A stretch of 64,000 nucleotides of DNA from Floridanema evergladense (GCF_041929205.1 NZ_JBHFNT010000048.1), one strand, 5' to 3'; positions 6,956-15,449 are shown, counted from the stretch's first letter. Numbers and translations are program-made. The notes: generated from the sequence alone by a model not told the origin.

Positions 6956-8290
6956 TCAGGCGTTCACAGGTCTGCCGTCAGGATGCAATAATCCTCTTTT
7001 TGGGCCGTGAATGGGATCTTCCACGATGATAGTTTGGTCGCGACTTGCGCCTAAAGAGACGATCGCAATTGGCACTTTCATCAATTCAGCCAAGAATTTC
7101 AGATAGTCCAATGCTTGAAGTGGTAAGTCTTCTAGGGTGCGACAGTTTGCCGTTGACTTTTTCCAACCTGGTAAAGTTTTATAGATTGGGCGACAATTGG
7201 CAAACAGACGGGAACTGCTAGGAAAATCCTCGCAGCGTTGACCGTCAATTTCGTAAGCAACACAAACTTTAATTTCGTCGAGTTCGTCGAGAACGTCGAG
7301 TTTGGTAATAGCCAGACAGTCAATGCCATTGATCCGCACCGCATAGCGACCAATCACAGCATCAAACCAACCACAACGGCGTTTTCGTCCTGTAGTTGTG
7401 CCGAATTCCGCACCGCGATCGCACAGCAACTCTCCTAGTGTACCGCCTAATTCGGTGGGAAATGGCCCTTCACCGACTCTGGTGGTGTAAGCTTTGGCTA
7501 CGCCGATGACGCGATCGATCATCGTTGGCCCAACACCCGCCCCCACACAAGCCCCACCAGCCACCGGATTAGAAGAGGTAACGTAAGGATAAGTACCGTG
7601 ATCCAAATCTAAAAGCGTCCCTTGCGCCCCTTCAAATAGGATATTGCGCTTCCGCTGTACCGCATCGTAAATTTTTAAAGAGCAATCGACTACATGAGGT
7701 CGCAAACGCTCCGCATAGCCTAAATACTCTTCTATTACCGCTTCCGGGTCAAGAGGCGGCAAATTGTATAGTTTTTCCAGAATGACGTTTTTGTAAGTAA
7801 TTGTCCAATCCAACTGTTTCCGCAGTGCTTTTGGCTCCATCAAGTCTAAAATACGGATACCAGTTCGCTCGGATTTATCGGCGTAAGTAGGGCCAATACC
7901 CCGACCTGTAGTACCAATTTTGTGTTCTCCGCGCCGTTCTTCCGATGCTTTGTCAATCATGCGATGATAAGGCATCGTGACGTGCGCCGTCTGAGAGATC
8001 ATTAAATTTTCGGTGGAGACGTTCAGTTCTTTTAACTGATCCAACTCTCCAATCAACACTTTAGGGTCGATGACTGTGCCAGAACCGATAATGCACTGAG
8101 TTTCTGGATACAATATGCCAGAAGGAATCAGATGCAGCTTAAAGGTTTGTCCCTGAACTACAACGGTGTGTCCAGCGTTGACACCCCCTTGATAACGTAC
8201 TACTACATCTGCTGATTTACTTAGTAAATCTGTTATTTTGCCCTTTCCTTCATCGCCCCATTGGGCTCCAATTACAATAACGTTAGCCAA
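6956..8290 (-). CDS. purA: Adenylosuccinate synthetase
   Basis: This enzyme joins IMP and aspartate, driven by GTP, in the first committed step from IMP to AMP, in the cytosol. The 444-residue product matches the family in length. It has the N-terminal G-A-Q-W-G-D-E-G-K-G-K P-loop with its catalytic aspartate, the N-A-G-H-T IMP-binding histidine, G-T-T-G-R-G-I-G-P, L-F-E-G-A-Q-G-T-L-L-D, and T-T-G-R-K-R-R-C-G-W near the aspartate loop. The start at 8290 gives the expected M-A-N-V-I-V-I-G. The ATPase cassette follows 79 bases downstream on the same strand, without an obvious terminator between them. Confidence 0.97.
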   Translation of the reverse strand: MANVIVIGAQWGDEGKGKITDLLSKSADVVVRYQGGVNAGHTVVVQGQTFKLHLIPSGILYPETQCIIGSGTVIDPKVLIGELDQLKELNVSTENLMISQTAHVTMPYHRMIDKASEERRGEHKIGTTGRGIGPTYADKSERTGIRILDLMEPKALRKQLDWTITYKNVILEKLYNLPPLDPEAVIEEYLGYAERLRPHVVDCSLKIYDAVQRKRNILFEGAQGTLLDLDHGTYPYVTSSNPVAGGACVGAGVGPTMIDRVIGVAKAYTTRVGEGPFPTELGGTLGELLCDRGAEFGTTTGRKRRCGWFDAVIGRYAVRINGIDCLAITKLDVLDELDEIKVCVAYEIDGQRCEDFPSSSRLFANCRPIYKTLPGWKKSTANCRTLEDLPLQALDYLKFLAELMKVPIAIVSLGASRDQTIIVEDPIHGPKRGLLHPDGRPVNA

Positions 8291-8461
8291 AGGTTTATTA
8301 AAATTGCTAAAGTTTCCACAAACTTTTATTATTACCAGAAATGGGGACTGTTGTCAAGGTTAATAATCGAACAGCACAGTTTAGATAGAGGGTAAGCTAA
8401 TAAATAGTATCGAAAATATTACCAAAAAAGCTAAAATCATATTTTCAAAAAAAAGTTTGTA

Positions 8462-8647
8462 ATGGATGCTTTAACTCAAGAACTTGATATGAAACTGCGT
8501 CAATGGCAACCTGATATTGCCCAGCAAGTGCGGCTATACATTAAGGAGGTTATTGAATTAGCTGATGAAGGTGGGTTGGATTTAGTGCGATCGAAAATTG
8601 TAGAACAAGAAGTGTTAGATTTAATTGATGAATCCGAAACCTGGTGA
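8462..8647 (+). CDS. Probable antitoxin of a MazF/PemK-type toxin-antitoxin pair
   Basis: This 61-residue acidic helical protein begins M-D-A-L-T-Q-E-L and ends L-I-D-E-S-E-T-W. It overlaps by 20 bases the start of a toxin-like reading frame whose first residues are characteristic of MazF/PemK. The size, acidity and overlap fit a type II antitoxin, although it lacks an obvious DNA-binding motif of the MazE swapped-hairpin kind. The toxin gene is truncated, so this antitoxin is probably an orphan. The assignment depends on the neighbour more than on its own sequence. Confidence 0.65.
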   Translation: MDALTQELDMKLRQWQPDIAQQVRLYIKEVIELADEGGLDLVRSKIVEQEVLDLIDESETW

Positions 8648-8723
8648 AGTGTGGCTGGTTAATTTAGGGCTTGTAGCAAAGCAACGCCCTGTTGTGATCG
8701 TATCCCGCTTCGATCATATTTAG
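8628..8723 (+). pseudogene. mazF: Truncated MazF/PemK-family toxin gene
   Basis: The frame starts with ATG at 8628 inside the antitoxin gene and reads M-N-P-K-P-G-E-V-W-L-V-N-L, then Q-R-P-V-V-I-V-S-R, the unmistakable start of a MazF/PemK ribonuclease. It then stops at TAG 8721 after only 31 residues, where the family normally has about 110. The similarity ends at S-R-F-D, two codons before the stop. The antisense reverse transcriptase gene ends 22 bases further on. The rest of the toxin is not found on the far side of that gene, so the remainder has been lost or replaced. Confidence 0.8.
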
Positions 8724-8744
8724 GAGTATTCACCACTCTTGACT

Positions 8745-10289
8745 CTAAATTTTAGCCCATTTTATTAACAATTCATTTAGAATACTACCATCTTTAATGT
8801 AATCTAGAAAAAACTTTCTTTCTTCAACAGGGAGCAACTTAGTCGCAATAATGAATGCTCGTTTATTCCAAGTGTCTAGCCCTTGGTAATTCTCCTTCAA
8901 CTCTCTGATCCAGTCTCCCATCTCTAGAGTATAAGCACTCAACAAAATTTCTCTTCTTAGATTTGGAGGTGATGAATGATAAGTGGATATTAAGCTTCCA
9001 GTATTGTTTAGCAAAGAGTTACGACTAAATAAACTTAGTAGTGCTACTTGGAAATATTCATTAGATCTGACGAGATCGTTATTTAAAATATCAATAACTT
9101 TGCTCCCTAAAACTTTCCAATCTCCTGTATAGTTATGGTTTACTGATACCAAGTAATGGCAAATATCGCTAATACTTGGAGTCAATACATCAATATTATT
9201 TATACAAAAGTCTACTGCTGATGGAACTCGTACCTGAGATAAACGACGGAGGAACCATCTAAGGCGTGTAAAATTTGGCTCTTTCTCCTTAAGATAATCT
9301 GACAAGATCGCTTCTACGCGGCTTTGCTCAAATACTTTAGTTTCATCTATTGAAAGTGCTTGTAAGCTGATAAAAGAATAAGGATTTCGACTTGAAAGAG
9401 AGCGAATAACTGTCAATATATCTTCTTCAAAATCATTGATTGGTCTATCTTGAAGCATACTTCGACAATGAATTTTAAATTCTTCTATTTCACGATAAAT
9501 TTTTGTTTTTTGTTTTTGCAATATTAATCTTTGCTGTTTATCAAGTATCTCAGCCATTTGGTAAACAATTATCTTTGCTTGCTTATAATCGTTGCAGAAA
9601 ATAACAATATCATCAACATATCTACAATAATCTAGTTCCTTAATAGAAAGACTATTATCCACAGGAATAAGCGACATTTCACCTAACAAGTGGGTTGAAT
9701 GTGGCCCTACTGGTATACCTCTTGATACTTTGGCAGTTACATTTTCTAGAAGACCCATAATCCATTTTTTGATTTGGTTTGGGAATCCAGACTGGATCAA
9801 TTGATTTTCAATATTATGATGATAAATTTGATTATAAAAATCTGCAATATCAAGATAAACTGCACATTTATAAAGCGATGATTTTTCGTAACATTTATGC
9901 CAAAATTCTAGCCAGGAAACATTTGGTTCATATAGGCTCCAGTCTCCTTGTGGTGCAAAACGATAACCAAAAACTTTGTTATTAACAATAGGAACACGGC
10001 GAGCTTCTATCTGGTGTCCGTATTGATGAAGTATGGCAGTTAAGATAATATTATCTAAAGGATCTATCTGAGTAGCTGTTCTGTAAGATAATTCATCTTT
10101 AGGAACAATGAATCTTCTTGATGCTCCATATTGATAATTTCCTAAGTCAATGTCTTTTAGCTTATTAACAGTATCATTCTCTATTTCATGCAATACATCA
10201 AATTCTATAAGTTTTGGAAACAAGTCTGTGTCACCATACTTCACCAAATGATTAAGTGACCATCTGAGCGATTGTTCATCAAGTTTCAC
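8745..10289 (-). CDS. Reverse transcriptase with C-terminal helical domain, possibly defence-associated
   Basis: This 514-residue protein has an N-terminal reverse transcriptase domain (about residues 1-290): R-T-A-T-Q-I-D-P-L-D-N-I-I-L, catalytic motif A with V-Y-L-D-I-A-D-F-Y (D147), S-R-G-I-P-V-G-P (189-196), and the active-site Y-V-D-D (224-227). The rest (about 300-514) is an alpha-helical region without a known motif. It lacks the group II intron maturase and HNH domains, and no diversity-generating template repeat is seen. Overall form fits the Abi-like or unknown-group RTs, several of which are antiphage. The start is GTG at 10289 behind AAGGA. The gene has no GCGATCGC sites and ends 22 bases from the broken toxin gene, which suggests acquisition. 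Confidence 0.85.
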   Translation of the reverse strand: MKLDEQSLRWSLNHLVKYGDTDLFPKLIEFDVLHEIENDTVNKLKDIDLGNYQYGASRRFIVPKDELSYRTATQIDPLDNIILTAILHQYGHQIEARRVPIVNNKVFGYRFAPQGDWSLYEPNVSWLEFWHKCYEKSSLYKCAVYLDIADFYNQIYHHNIENQLIQSGFPNQIKKWIMGLLENVTAKVSRGIPVGPHSTHLLGEMSLIPVDNSLSIKELDYCRYVDDIVIFCNDYKQAKIIVYQMAEILDKQQRLILQKQKTKIYREIEEFKIHCRSMLQDRPINDFEEDILTVIRSLSSRNPYSFISLQALSIDETKVFEQSRVEAILSDYLKEKEPNFTRLRWFLRRLSQVRVPSAVDFCINNIDVLTPSISDICHYLVSVNHNYTGDWKVLGSKVIDILNNDLVRSNEYFQVALLSLFSRNSLLNNTGSLISTYHSSPPNLRREILLSAYTLEMGDWIRELKENYQGLDTWNKRAFIIATKLLPVEERKFFLDYIKDGSILNELLIKWAKI

Positions 10290-10506
10290 TATACAATTCC
10301 TTGGTTAGCTATTTTTATAGTCTTAGTATATCTTCTGGTGAAAAGTAGTACTTAGTATTACGTACTAAGCCGATCGCTAAGTTCACCGTAACACTAAACT
10401 AAGCATTTTAGCTAAATAAATACCCCAACGCTAAAAATAGAAAACGATCGCGTAATGAAGAATTACTCGATAAATCATAATGTGAGGTTTTTTCAAAGAC
10501 TACCAA
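10290..10506. other. Upstream region of the reverse transcriptase gene with a palindrome
   Basis: CTTAGTA at 10351-10357 pairs perfectly with TACTAAG at 10363-10369 around a five-base loop, and related CTTAGTA or CTAAG words occur at 10322 and 10394. It may be an operator or part of a structured 5' leader of the reverse transcriptase gene. No ORF is supported in this spacer. Confidence 0.4.
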
Positions 10507-10947
10507 CTACCTAACGATCGTTTTCGCCTGTTGAATCCACCCAGAAACTTCCTCAACAGGGGGACAAAGGTCACGACGCTGCATGGTGGAAACTTGTAAT
10601 TTCAAGATTTGTTGATGTACTTTGTGGGCGGAACTTTGGGCTAGTTGGTTGACTGAGGCGATGCCAGCGTGTAAAAGTAAGCCGCAGTATTGGCAACCGA
10701 CGCTGGGAATCCGGGCTAAATCTGCTAATGCTACCCATTTTTGGATGTGATGCAGGGGTTTCTGTAATTGATTGGCTAAGGCTAATTTCTTTTCTGAGGT
10801 ATTTGCTTTTACCAACAATTGCACAGTAGTATTGATGCCACATTCCGAGAGTTGGGCGCAGTCTTGGGCACTTAATCCGGGTAGTTGTACAATTGACCAA
10901 TCACTAAACTTGATGTTGTTTTGGGCAGCATCGGGTTGAGGAGTCAT
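10507..10947 (-). CDS. DUF4332 domain protein
   Basis: This 146-residue protein belongs to the DUF4332 family, whose fold contains helix-hairpin-helix elements like those of DNA polymerases and ligases. Two hairpin-like repeats are visible: L-P-G-L-S-A-Q-D-C-A-Q-L-S-E-C-G-I-N-T-T near residue 23, and I-P-S-V-G-C-Q-Y-C-G-L-L-L-H-A-G-I-A-S near residue 80. They suggest nucleic-acid or protein binding, but no activity is established. The start at 10947 gives a typical length. It is divergent from the M24 peptidase gene with about 77 bases between them, which must hold both promoters. Confidence 0.75.
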   Translation of the reverse strand: MTPQPDAAQNNIKFSDWSIVQLPGLSAQDCAQLSECGINTTVQLLVKANTSEKKLALANQLQKPLHHIQKWVALADLARIPSVGCQYCGLLLHAGIASVNQLAQSSAHKVHQQILKLQVSTMQRRDLCPPVEEVSGWIQQAKTIVR

Positions 10948-11024
10948 TCTTTTGTCCTACTCTCAAACTTAACTCTTTTGTTATTCTGACAAAGAGATAT
11001 GCTCCCGGAGGGTTAGTTCAGATA

Positions 11025-12485
11025 ATGCAACTCACGATCGAAAGGCCAGCGGAGTCAATTAACAATTTTCCTTTTATGCTGACACAAACAGCTTCTTTGG
11101 CGGAGACTAATGGCAGCCGGGTTTCTCTTGCTGATACTCTCCGCAAAAGACGGCAAAAACTCTTTAAAATGATTAAGTTTCCGGTCGTCCTCTGGTCAGG
11201 GGTTCGCAGTTCTCGGAATTTTCCGGGAAATAAGTTACCTTTTCGCGCCAGCAGTCATTTTCTTTACTTTGCTGGCATACCCCTGGAAAATGTAGCGATT
11301 CGCATGGAACCACCAGGGACGCTGGAATTGTACATGGATGAACCCAGTTTAGATGATGAACTGTGGCATGGGAAAAGCTTACTCAGGGAAGAAGTTGCGG
11401 AACTGATTGGGGCAAATATTGCTTTCCCGATGTCTGAATTGTGGTCGAGGGCATACAGTAGCGCTACGATTCCGGTTCAGGATGTTTACCTGCAACAGCA
11501 ACAGTCAAATATGCTGCGTCGTTGGCTGTTTTCGGCAAGTTCCTTAAGTTGGATTGATTGGGAATTAGCTTATGCGATCGTCCAACTACGCCTTTGTCAT
11601 GATGCTGGGGCTTTGGCTGAGTTACGCAAGGCTGCTGCTTGTACGGTACAGGCGCATCGCGCAGGAATGGCGGCGACTCGTCACGCTAAGTTTGAGGCCC
11701 AAGTACGGGCGGCGATGGAAAATGTGATTTTAGCCCAGCAGATGACTTGTGCTTACAACAGCATTGTCACGGTTCATGGGGAAGTGCTGCACAACGAACA
11801 GCATTACCGGGCGATAAATCCGGGGGATTTGTTGCTGGCGGATGTGGGTGCGGAAACGGCGCTGGGGTGGGCTTCTGATGTGACTCGCACTTGGCCTGTT
11901 TCTGGTAAGTTTTCCCCGACGCAACGTGATATTTATGAGGTGGTACGATCGGCCCATGATGCTTGTATCGCTAAAGTTGCGCCGGGAGTGGAATACAAGG
12001 ATATTCATCTTCAGGCAGCGAAAACTCTCACTTACGGGTTGGTACAATTGGGCATCTTAAAAGGTGATGTGGAAGAGTTGGTAGAAAATGATGTTCATGC
12101 GGCATTTTTCCCTCATGGAATTGGGCATTTAATTGGTTTAGATGTTCATGATATGGAGGATTTGGGCGATTTGGCGGGGTATGAGTTGGGGCGAAAGAGA
12201 AGCGATCGCTTTGGCTTAAAATTCCTCCGTTTGGATCGTCCTTTGCAAGCGGGAATGTTGGTAAGTATTGAACCAGGTTTCTATCAAGTTCCTTCCCTTT
12301 TGAATTATCCCGATCGCAGAGAAACTTTCCAAGAGTTTGTGGATTGGGATCGCTTGGCGCAATTCTCTGATGTGCGGGGAATTCGCATTGAAAACGATGT
12401 GTTAGTTACGGATTCTGGTTATGAGGTAATTACTGGTGAATTGCCGACTCATCCAGATGCGATCGAACATCTTGTTAATAGCTAA
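11025..12485 (+). CDS. M24-family aminopeptidase P-like metallopeptidase
   Basis: This 486-residue protein has an aminopeptidase P N-terminal domain (about residues 30-170, F-R-A-S-S-H-F-L-Y-F-A-G) and a C-terminal pita-bread domain. The five metal ligands are visible: two aspartates in D-V-G-A-E-T-A-L-G-W-A-S-D-V-T-R, the histidine in H-G-I-G-H-L-I-G-L-D-V-H-D, and glutamates in E-P-G-F-Y and I-R-I-E-N-D. It should remove N-terminal residues before proline from cytosolic peptides. GGAGG lies 13 bases before the ATG at 11025, longer than ideal; no better start is apparent. An inverted repeat follows the stop. Confidence 0.9.
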   Translation: MQLTIERPAESINNFPFMLTQTASLAETNGSRVSLADTLRKRRQKLFKMIKFPVVLWSGVRSSRNFPGNKLPFRASSHFLYFAGIPLENVAIRMEPPGTLELYMDEPSLDDELWHGKSLLREEVAELIGANIAFPMSELWSRAYSSATIPVQDVYLQQQQSNMLRRWLFSASSLSWIDWELAYAIVQLRLCHDAGALAELRKAAACTVQAHRAGMAATRHAKFEAQVRAAMENVILAQQMTCAYNSIVTVHGEVLHNEQHYRAINPGDLLLADVGAETALGWASDVTRTWPVSGKFSPTQRDIYEVVRSAHDACIAKVAPGVEYKDIHLQAAKTLTYGLVQLGILKGDVEELVENDVHAAFFPHGIGHLIGLDVHDMEDLGDLAGYELGRKRSDRFGLKFLRLDRPLQAGMLVSIEPGFYQVPSLLNYPDRRETFQEFVDWDRLAQFSDVRGIRIENDVLVTDSGYEVITGELPTHPDAIEHLVNS

Positions 12486-12487
12486 AT

Positions 12488-12556
12488 CAATTTTAGATTT
12501 TGGATTTTGGATTTTCAGAGTTTCATCAAAAATCTAAAATCGAAAATCTAAAATTG
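12488..12556. repeat. Inverted repeat CAATTTTAGATTTT with ATCTAAAA units
   Basis: Perfect 14-base arms at 12488-12501 and 12543-12556 flank further ATTTTGG and AATCTAAAA units. The element starts three bases after the M24 peptidase stop and may serve as its terminator. Similar words recur in other spacers, for example near 1545. Confidence 0.6.
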
Positions 12557-12611
12557 TTGCTAAGAGTGATTGCGATCGTTTATTTAATTCACTTAGAGCA
12601 ACAAGCTAAAT

Positions 12612-12965
12612 ATGAAAAAACTCCTCATCATCACCATTGCTATTACCTTAAATACCTCTGTTCTTCCTAGTTATGCTCAAAAAGAACCATCAACCAGCAA
12701 TAACGAACAAAGTCAAGAAGAATTGTTAGCCTGTACTGCCAGGAAAAACGATAAAAATCCGCGTTTAGGTGGTTGGCAACAACTGATTGGCAGACAGCGG
12801 GCGGAAGCAGAAAGAAGCGCTTATGAAACAGGTGGTTTGTTTACTACTGTTTCTCCTACACAAGCTACTATTGTGACAAAAATCGGAGAAATTATCAATA
12901 TAAGTTTTGGTCAGCAAGATCAAATTATTATCGGAGTTTGTCGCAGTCGTAAAGTAGAAAATTAA
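12612..12965 (+). CDS. Small secreted protein of unknown function
   Basis: I do not recognise this 117-residue protein. It has a standard signal peptide: two lysines, a hydrophobic core L-L-I-I-T-I-A-I-T-L, and a likely cleavage after S-Y-A at about residue 22. The mature part has a serine- and glutamine-rich linker and then a basic domain containing G-G-W-Q-Q-L-I-G-R-Q-R-A-E-A-E and a C-terminal beta-rich stretch. Two cysteines (in L-A-C-T and V-C-R-S) could form a disulfide in the periplasm. It stands alone between the M24 peptidase gene and a pseudogene. Confidence 0.6.
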   Translation: MKKLLIITIAITLNTSVLPSYAQKEPSTSNNEQSQEELLACTARKNDKNPRLGGWQQLIGRQRAEAERSAYETGGLFTTVSPTQATIVTKIGEIINISFGQQDQIIIGVCRSRKVEN

Positions 12966-13048
12966 ACTTAAGCGAAATCCCCGACTTTAATTCATGTTTT
13001 TAGTTCAGGAAAAACCTCAAAAATAAAGGCGAAATCATTAGAGAAGTG

Positions 13049-13344
13049 CTATACTGGTGTATTAATTTCATGTGCCACTCCCACTACTAAGCTACCTAAA
13101 GGTGCCATTTTTTCGGATTCTACAAGTACAAGCTTTTTCTGAGTTACTTTTAAGTTTTCCAAAGCTTGAGAAAGTTCTTGGGTACGTTCTATTACTTTTT
13201 GTTCTAAAGTGCTATACAGAATAGCATTTTCTAAAGAGATAGCAGCTTGGGAAGAGAGTAGTTGGAGGACTTCTAAGCGATCGATTGCTCAGTAATGCGA
13301 TAGCCAGGGATCTTAATGTTGATATCGATCGCTTCAGTATCCAT
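13049..13344 (-). pseudogene. Collapsed giant multi-domain sensor histidine kinase gene
   Basis: Two fragments of one family are fused out of frame. From ATG 13344 the first 23 codons read M-D-T-E-A-I-D-I-N-I, then I-P-G-Y-R-I-T-E-Q, the usual start of the very large kinase-AAA-GAF-histidine kinase proteins, before TAG at 13273. In another frame, 13288 to 13049 reads the end of a GAF domain (S-S-Q-A-A-I-S-L-E-N-A-I-L-Y), a coiled coil (T-Q-E-L-S-Q-A-L-E-N-L-K) and the H-box region (A-H-E-I-N-T-P-V) before a stop. More than a thousand internal residues and the ATPase domain are absent. The junction lies at CAATCGATCGC, a HIP1-like sequence. Confidence 0.8.
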
Positions 13345-13544
13345 AACTTAACTCATTAACTATTCACATTCATTATTCCCAAAGAAAGAAGACAAAACAC
13401 CATCTACTATTATTCTTTAATATTTGCAACTCCTGCGTTATCTTTTGAATGCCGTGTCCCTACAATTTCCCGCAAAAAGGCAAGGTTTTTGCACTAAAAG
13501 GATGATTAATCCAAAAATACTGTAAATCCTTATTTAATTAACTT

Positions 13545-13576
13545 CCTTGTCACCTTGTCCCCAGTCCCCAGTCCCC
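13545..13576. repeat. Short tandem repeats (CCCCAGT type) abutting a stop codon
   Basis: Tandem CCTTGTC and CCCCAGT heptamers end immediately before the stop codon of the amidase gene on the other strand (TTA at 13577-13579). Similar tracts occur at 24541-24575, 41755-41807 and 62476-62508. Confidence 0.75.
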
Positions 13577-14965
13577 TTAATGTACGACTGGTGCGGAAAC
13601 AATGCCTAGATCTTCTAAATATTTAGCTACTCGGAAAACCAAAGCTTCTTTGTAAGGTGCGCCGATAATTTGTACGCCCAAAGGTAAGTCGCCGGGACGT
13701 TGTACTGGTACAGAAATTATTGGTAAACCGACAAAAGATAGAGGTTGAGTAAATAATCCTAAATTAGGACGAACTAGCATTTCTTGCCCAGCAATTACCA
13801 TTTTTTCTTGTCCAATTATGGGGGCGGCGCAAGGTGTTGTTGGGGCAATAATTATATCTACATTGGTGAAAATTTCTCTGAGACGATCGCGATACCAACG
13901 CCGAAATCTTTGGGCTTGAATGTACCAATTTGCAGGAATTAATGCCCCGGCAATAAAGCGATCGCGTGTGGCAATATCAAAATCTTGAGGGCGTGATTTG
14001 ATGTTTTTTAAATGTAAATTTGCCCCTTCACTGGCAGTAATAATAAATGCCGCTGCCCTTGCCCGATGTGGTTCGGGAATAGTGACTATTTCCGTAGTAT
14101 TTAAAGCTAAAGCAACTTTGGCAACAGCTGCTAATACTTCAGGTTCGGCATTTTCGGCAAAATACTCGCCTGCAATGGCAATTTTTAAACCTTCAATTCC
14201 TTGATTTAATTGTGGTAAACAAGGTTCGGGTGGTTTTTTAGTGCAAACTGGATCGCTGGGGTCTTCACCTTGCAAAACGTCAAAAATGGCAGCAAGATCT
14301 CTGACAGATCGCGCAAAATGGCCTACGTGATCGAAGCTGGCAGCGAATAAGAACGCACCAGAGCGAGATAAACGACCGTAAGTAGGCTTTAACCCGAAAA
14401 TTCCGCAAAAAGCGGCGGGTACTCTAATCGATCCGTTGGTATCGGAACCTAAAGTAAAGGGTACAAGTCCAGCGGCGACAGCAGCAGCGGAACCACCAGA
14501 AGAACCGCCTGCAATGCGATCGAGATTATGCGGATTTCGAGTTGGCCCATAGTGGCTATTTTCGGTCACAAAACCGTAGGCATACTCGTCCATATTTAAC
14601 GCGCCAACGAGGATTGCACCTGCTTTTTTCAACCTAGCAACTGCGGTAGCATCACGAGTAGCTGGGGGATTTTCGGCGTTAATTTTTGCCCCAGCTAAAG
14701 TTGTAATTCCAGCAATATCAAACAGGTCTTTAACTGCGAAAGGAACTCCTGCTAAAATACCAGGATCGTTACCTTCACTAATCGCTCGATCGATTTTTTC
14801 TGCATCTGCCAAAGCGTTTTCTGCTATGACCTTAGTAAAGCAATTATACTTGTAATTTTGGTCAGCAATTCGGGCTAATGATGCTGCGACAATTGATTTG
14901 GCAGAAACTTCTTTTTGTTTAACTACTTCAGCGATTTGAGTAGCATCAGGAAAACCGTAAGCCAT
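13577..14965 (-). CDS. AtzE/HpxY-family amidase
   Basis: This 462-residue amidase-signature enzyme has the Ser-cisSer-Lys triad: K79 in F-A-V-K-D-L-F-D-I-A-G, serines 155-156 in G-G-S-S-G-G-S, and the nucleophile S179 in G-S-D-T-N-G-S-I-R-V-P-A. The N in D-T-N-G-S and the adjacent DUF4089 gene place it with AtzE (1-carboxybiuret hydrolase) and the HpxY-type amidases of purine breakdown, rather than GatA. It would release ammonia from a small ureide or carbamoyl compound in the cytosol. The partner gene lies 49 bases upstream on the same strand. The exact substrate is not determined by sequence. Confidence 0.85.
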   Translation of the reverse strand: MAYGFPDATQIAEVVKQKEVSAKSIVAASLARIADQNYKYNCFTKVIAENALADAEKIDRAISEGNDPGILAGVPFAVKDLFDIAGITTLAGAKINAENPPATRDATAVARLKKAGAILVGALNMDEYAYGFVTENSHYGPTRNPHNLDRIAGGSSGGSAAAVAAGLVPFTLGSDTNGSIRVPAAFCGIFGLKPTYGRLSRSGAFLFAASFDHVGHFARSVRDLAAIFDVLQGEDPSDPVCTKKPPEPCLPQLNQGIEGLKIAIAGEYFAENAEPEVLAAVAKVALALNTTEIVTIPEPHRARAAAFIITASEGANLHLKNIKSRPQDFDIATRDRFIAGALIPANWYIQAQRFRRWYRDRLREIFTNVDIIIAPTTPCAAPIIGQEKMVIAGQEMLVRPNLGLFTQPLSFVGLPIISVPVQRPGDLPLGVQIIGAPYKEALVFRVAKYLEDLGIVSAPVVH

Positions 14966-15014
14966 GCGATTTTAGGTTTTAGATTGTGGATTGATTGTAC
15001 AAAAATTGCTTTTA

Positions 15015-15203
15015 TTATGGTTCAAATATCGGTGCAGTTTCGAGATTTTCTGGTAAGGGAAACTCTGTGACTAATTTGGCGATCGCCATAATTCGCTCGA
15101 AGTTTTGAATTACACCTGGACGATGTTCGGGGGCGATCGGTAAATCTACTAATTTAGATATTGTATCAACATACTCAGTTGGAGTGGGTACTGTTTCTGC
15201 CAT
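15015..15203 (-). CDS. AtzG/HpxX-like small subunit (DUF4089)
   Basis: This 62-residue protein matches the DUF4089/AtzG family by length and pattern: a helix with Y-V-D-T-I-S-K-L-V-D-L-P-I, then H-R-P-G-V-I-Q-N-F-E-R, then E-F-P-L-P-E-N-L-E-T-A-P-I-F-E-P. In characterised pairs AtzG binds AtzE and is needed for its folding and activity, and it resembles GatC. It is the upstream gene of the amidase on the same strand, as in atzG-atzE and hpxX-hpxY operons. Start at ATG 15203. Confidence 0.82.
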   Translation of the reverse strand: MAETVPTPTEYVDTISKLVDLPIAPEHRPGVIQNFERIMAIAKLVTEFPLPENLETAPIFEP

Positions 15204-15385
15204 AACGCTACTTTTGCAGTTAGTTTTAATTTTTATATTTTAACAGCAAATCAGGCAAATCAATTAAATGATCATTTTACTTTGCCTTTATTCCGGTCTT
15301 AGCAAAATTATTAAGTATTGTTTGCTTAGAAAACATTTAGGCCGATCGCAAATTTGTTATATTTTCTGAAAAATATATCTACTTC

Positions 15386-15405
15386 CTCTTTTACCTCTAA
15401 AAGAG
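15386..15405. promoter_or_regulatory. Perfect 8-base palindrome upstream of the 15450 gene
   Basis: CTCTTTTA at 15386-15393 pairs with TAAAAGAG at 15398-15405 around a four-base loop. A TATACT -10-like box follows at about 15422. The palindrome may be an operator, although this is positional inference. Confidence 0.35.
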
Positions 15406-15449
15406 TAATATAGACATAGATTATACTGAACCTAGATCAGGAGAATTTT

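Noticed and set aside
8745..10289. Reverse transcriptase as part of a retron, group II intron or diversity-generating element
   Set aside because: There is no msr/msd-like structure identified, no maturase or HNH domain, no template/variable repeat pair and no accessory gene beside it.
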